From: an uncultured Collinsella sp.
GTDB taxonomy: Bacteria; Actinomycetota; Coriobacteriia; Coriobacteriales; Coriobacteriaceae
Direction of reading: 5' to 3'
NCBI GenBank assembly: GCA_900541055.1
Contig: UQHZ01000044.1
Location: 1-6,102 of the forward strand
Length of the DNA: 6,102 nt
Shown here one piece after another: positions 6,031 to 6,102 of this stretch. Made by a program: the position numbers and the translations under genes. Within the stretch, counting starts at the first letter, position 1. Every line of letters starts with the position of its first letter. The notes under the pieces are model-generated. The model made no database searches and was not told the origin of the DNA. It was given only the letters and a program-made list of their open reading frames with translations.

Positions 6031-6058
6031 GTTACGCGGTTTTACCAAACCGCGTAAC
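6031..6058. repeat. Perfect 28-bp palindrome upstream of the operon promoter
   Basis: GTTACGCGGTTT (6031-6042) and AAACCGCGTAAC (6047-6058) are exact reverse complements around the 4-nt loop TACC. The element ends 15 bp upstream of the -35 hexamer. No T-tract follows the stem on either strand, so it is a poor intrinsic terminator. Its place just before the promoter suits a regulator-binding site; a terminator remnant of a gene beyond the window is the alternative. Confidence 0.7.
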
Positions 6059-6102
6059 GGCTCGACGCTGCGCGGGCCGCATTTGGACAATCTGACGTTC
6101 AA

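Noticed and set aside
6031..6058. Intrinsic terminator of an upstream gene
   Set aside because: The stem is perfect but no T-run follows it on either strand, so I list it as a palindrome of unknown role.

Overview
This window looks like chromosomal DNA from a moderately high-GC, gut-type bacterium, most likely an actinobacterium of the Coriobacteriia (Collinsella-like). The base is protein character, GC-rich codon use, strong Shine-Dalgarno sites and tight gene overlaps. No species-level marker is present, so this is an inference. All four convincing genes lie on the minus strand, so transcription runs from high to low coordinates.

Right part (about 6102 to 1706): a compact three-gene operon. 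Its promoter region (about 5956-6058) contains a perfect 28-bp palindrome, a strong sigma70-type promoter (TTGACA, 17 bp, TAAATT) and a possible operator over the transcription start. The genes follow in the order MarR-family regulator (5931-5425), ABC exporter half-transporter with a degenerate ATPase domain (5432-3618) and ABC exporter half-transporter with a canonical ATPase domain (3625-1706). Both junctions are 8-bp overlaps, with a strong ribosome binding site inside the preceding gene, which suggests translational coupling. The two half-transporters carry complementary nucleotide-binding-site defects. They should therefore form one heterodimeric type IV (TM287/288- or BmrCD-like) exporter, probably controlled by the MarR protein in response to an unknown toxic or signal compound.

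Middle part (1705 to 1174): a 532-bp intergenic region with no convincing gene but much structure. It holds a nested hairpin just after the operon, a strong bidirectional terminator (1547-1581), an array of three 62-bp units in which six 15-bp motifs alternate in orientation (1364-1535), and a candidate promoter for the next gene. The array is the most unusual feature of the window.

Left part (1173 to 82): a membrane-anchored GGDEF protein, a predicted diguanylate cyclase. It has an extracytoplasmic domain with a NarX/PilJ-like motif, an intact GGDEF active site and no RxxD inhibitory site. The 81 bases after its stop codon contain nothing I can assign; only weak short dyads are visible.
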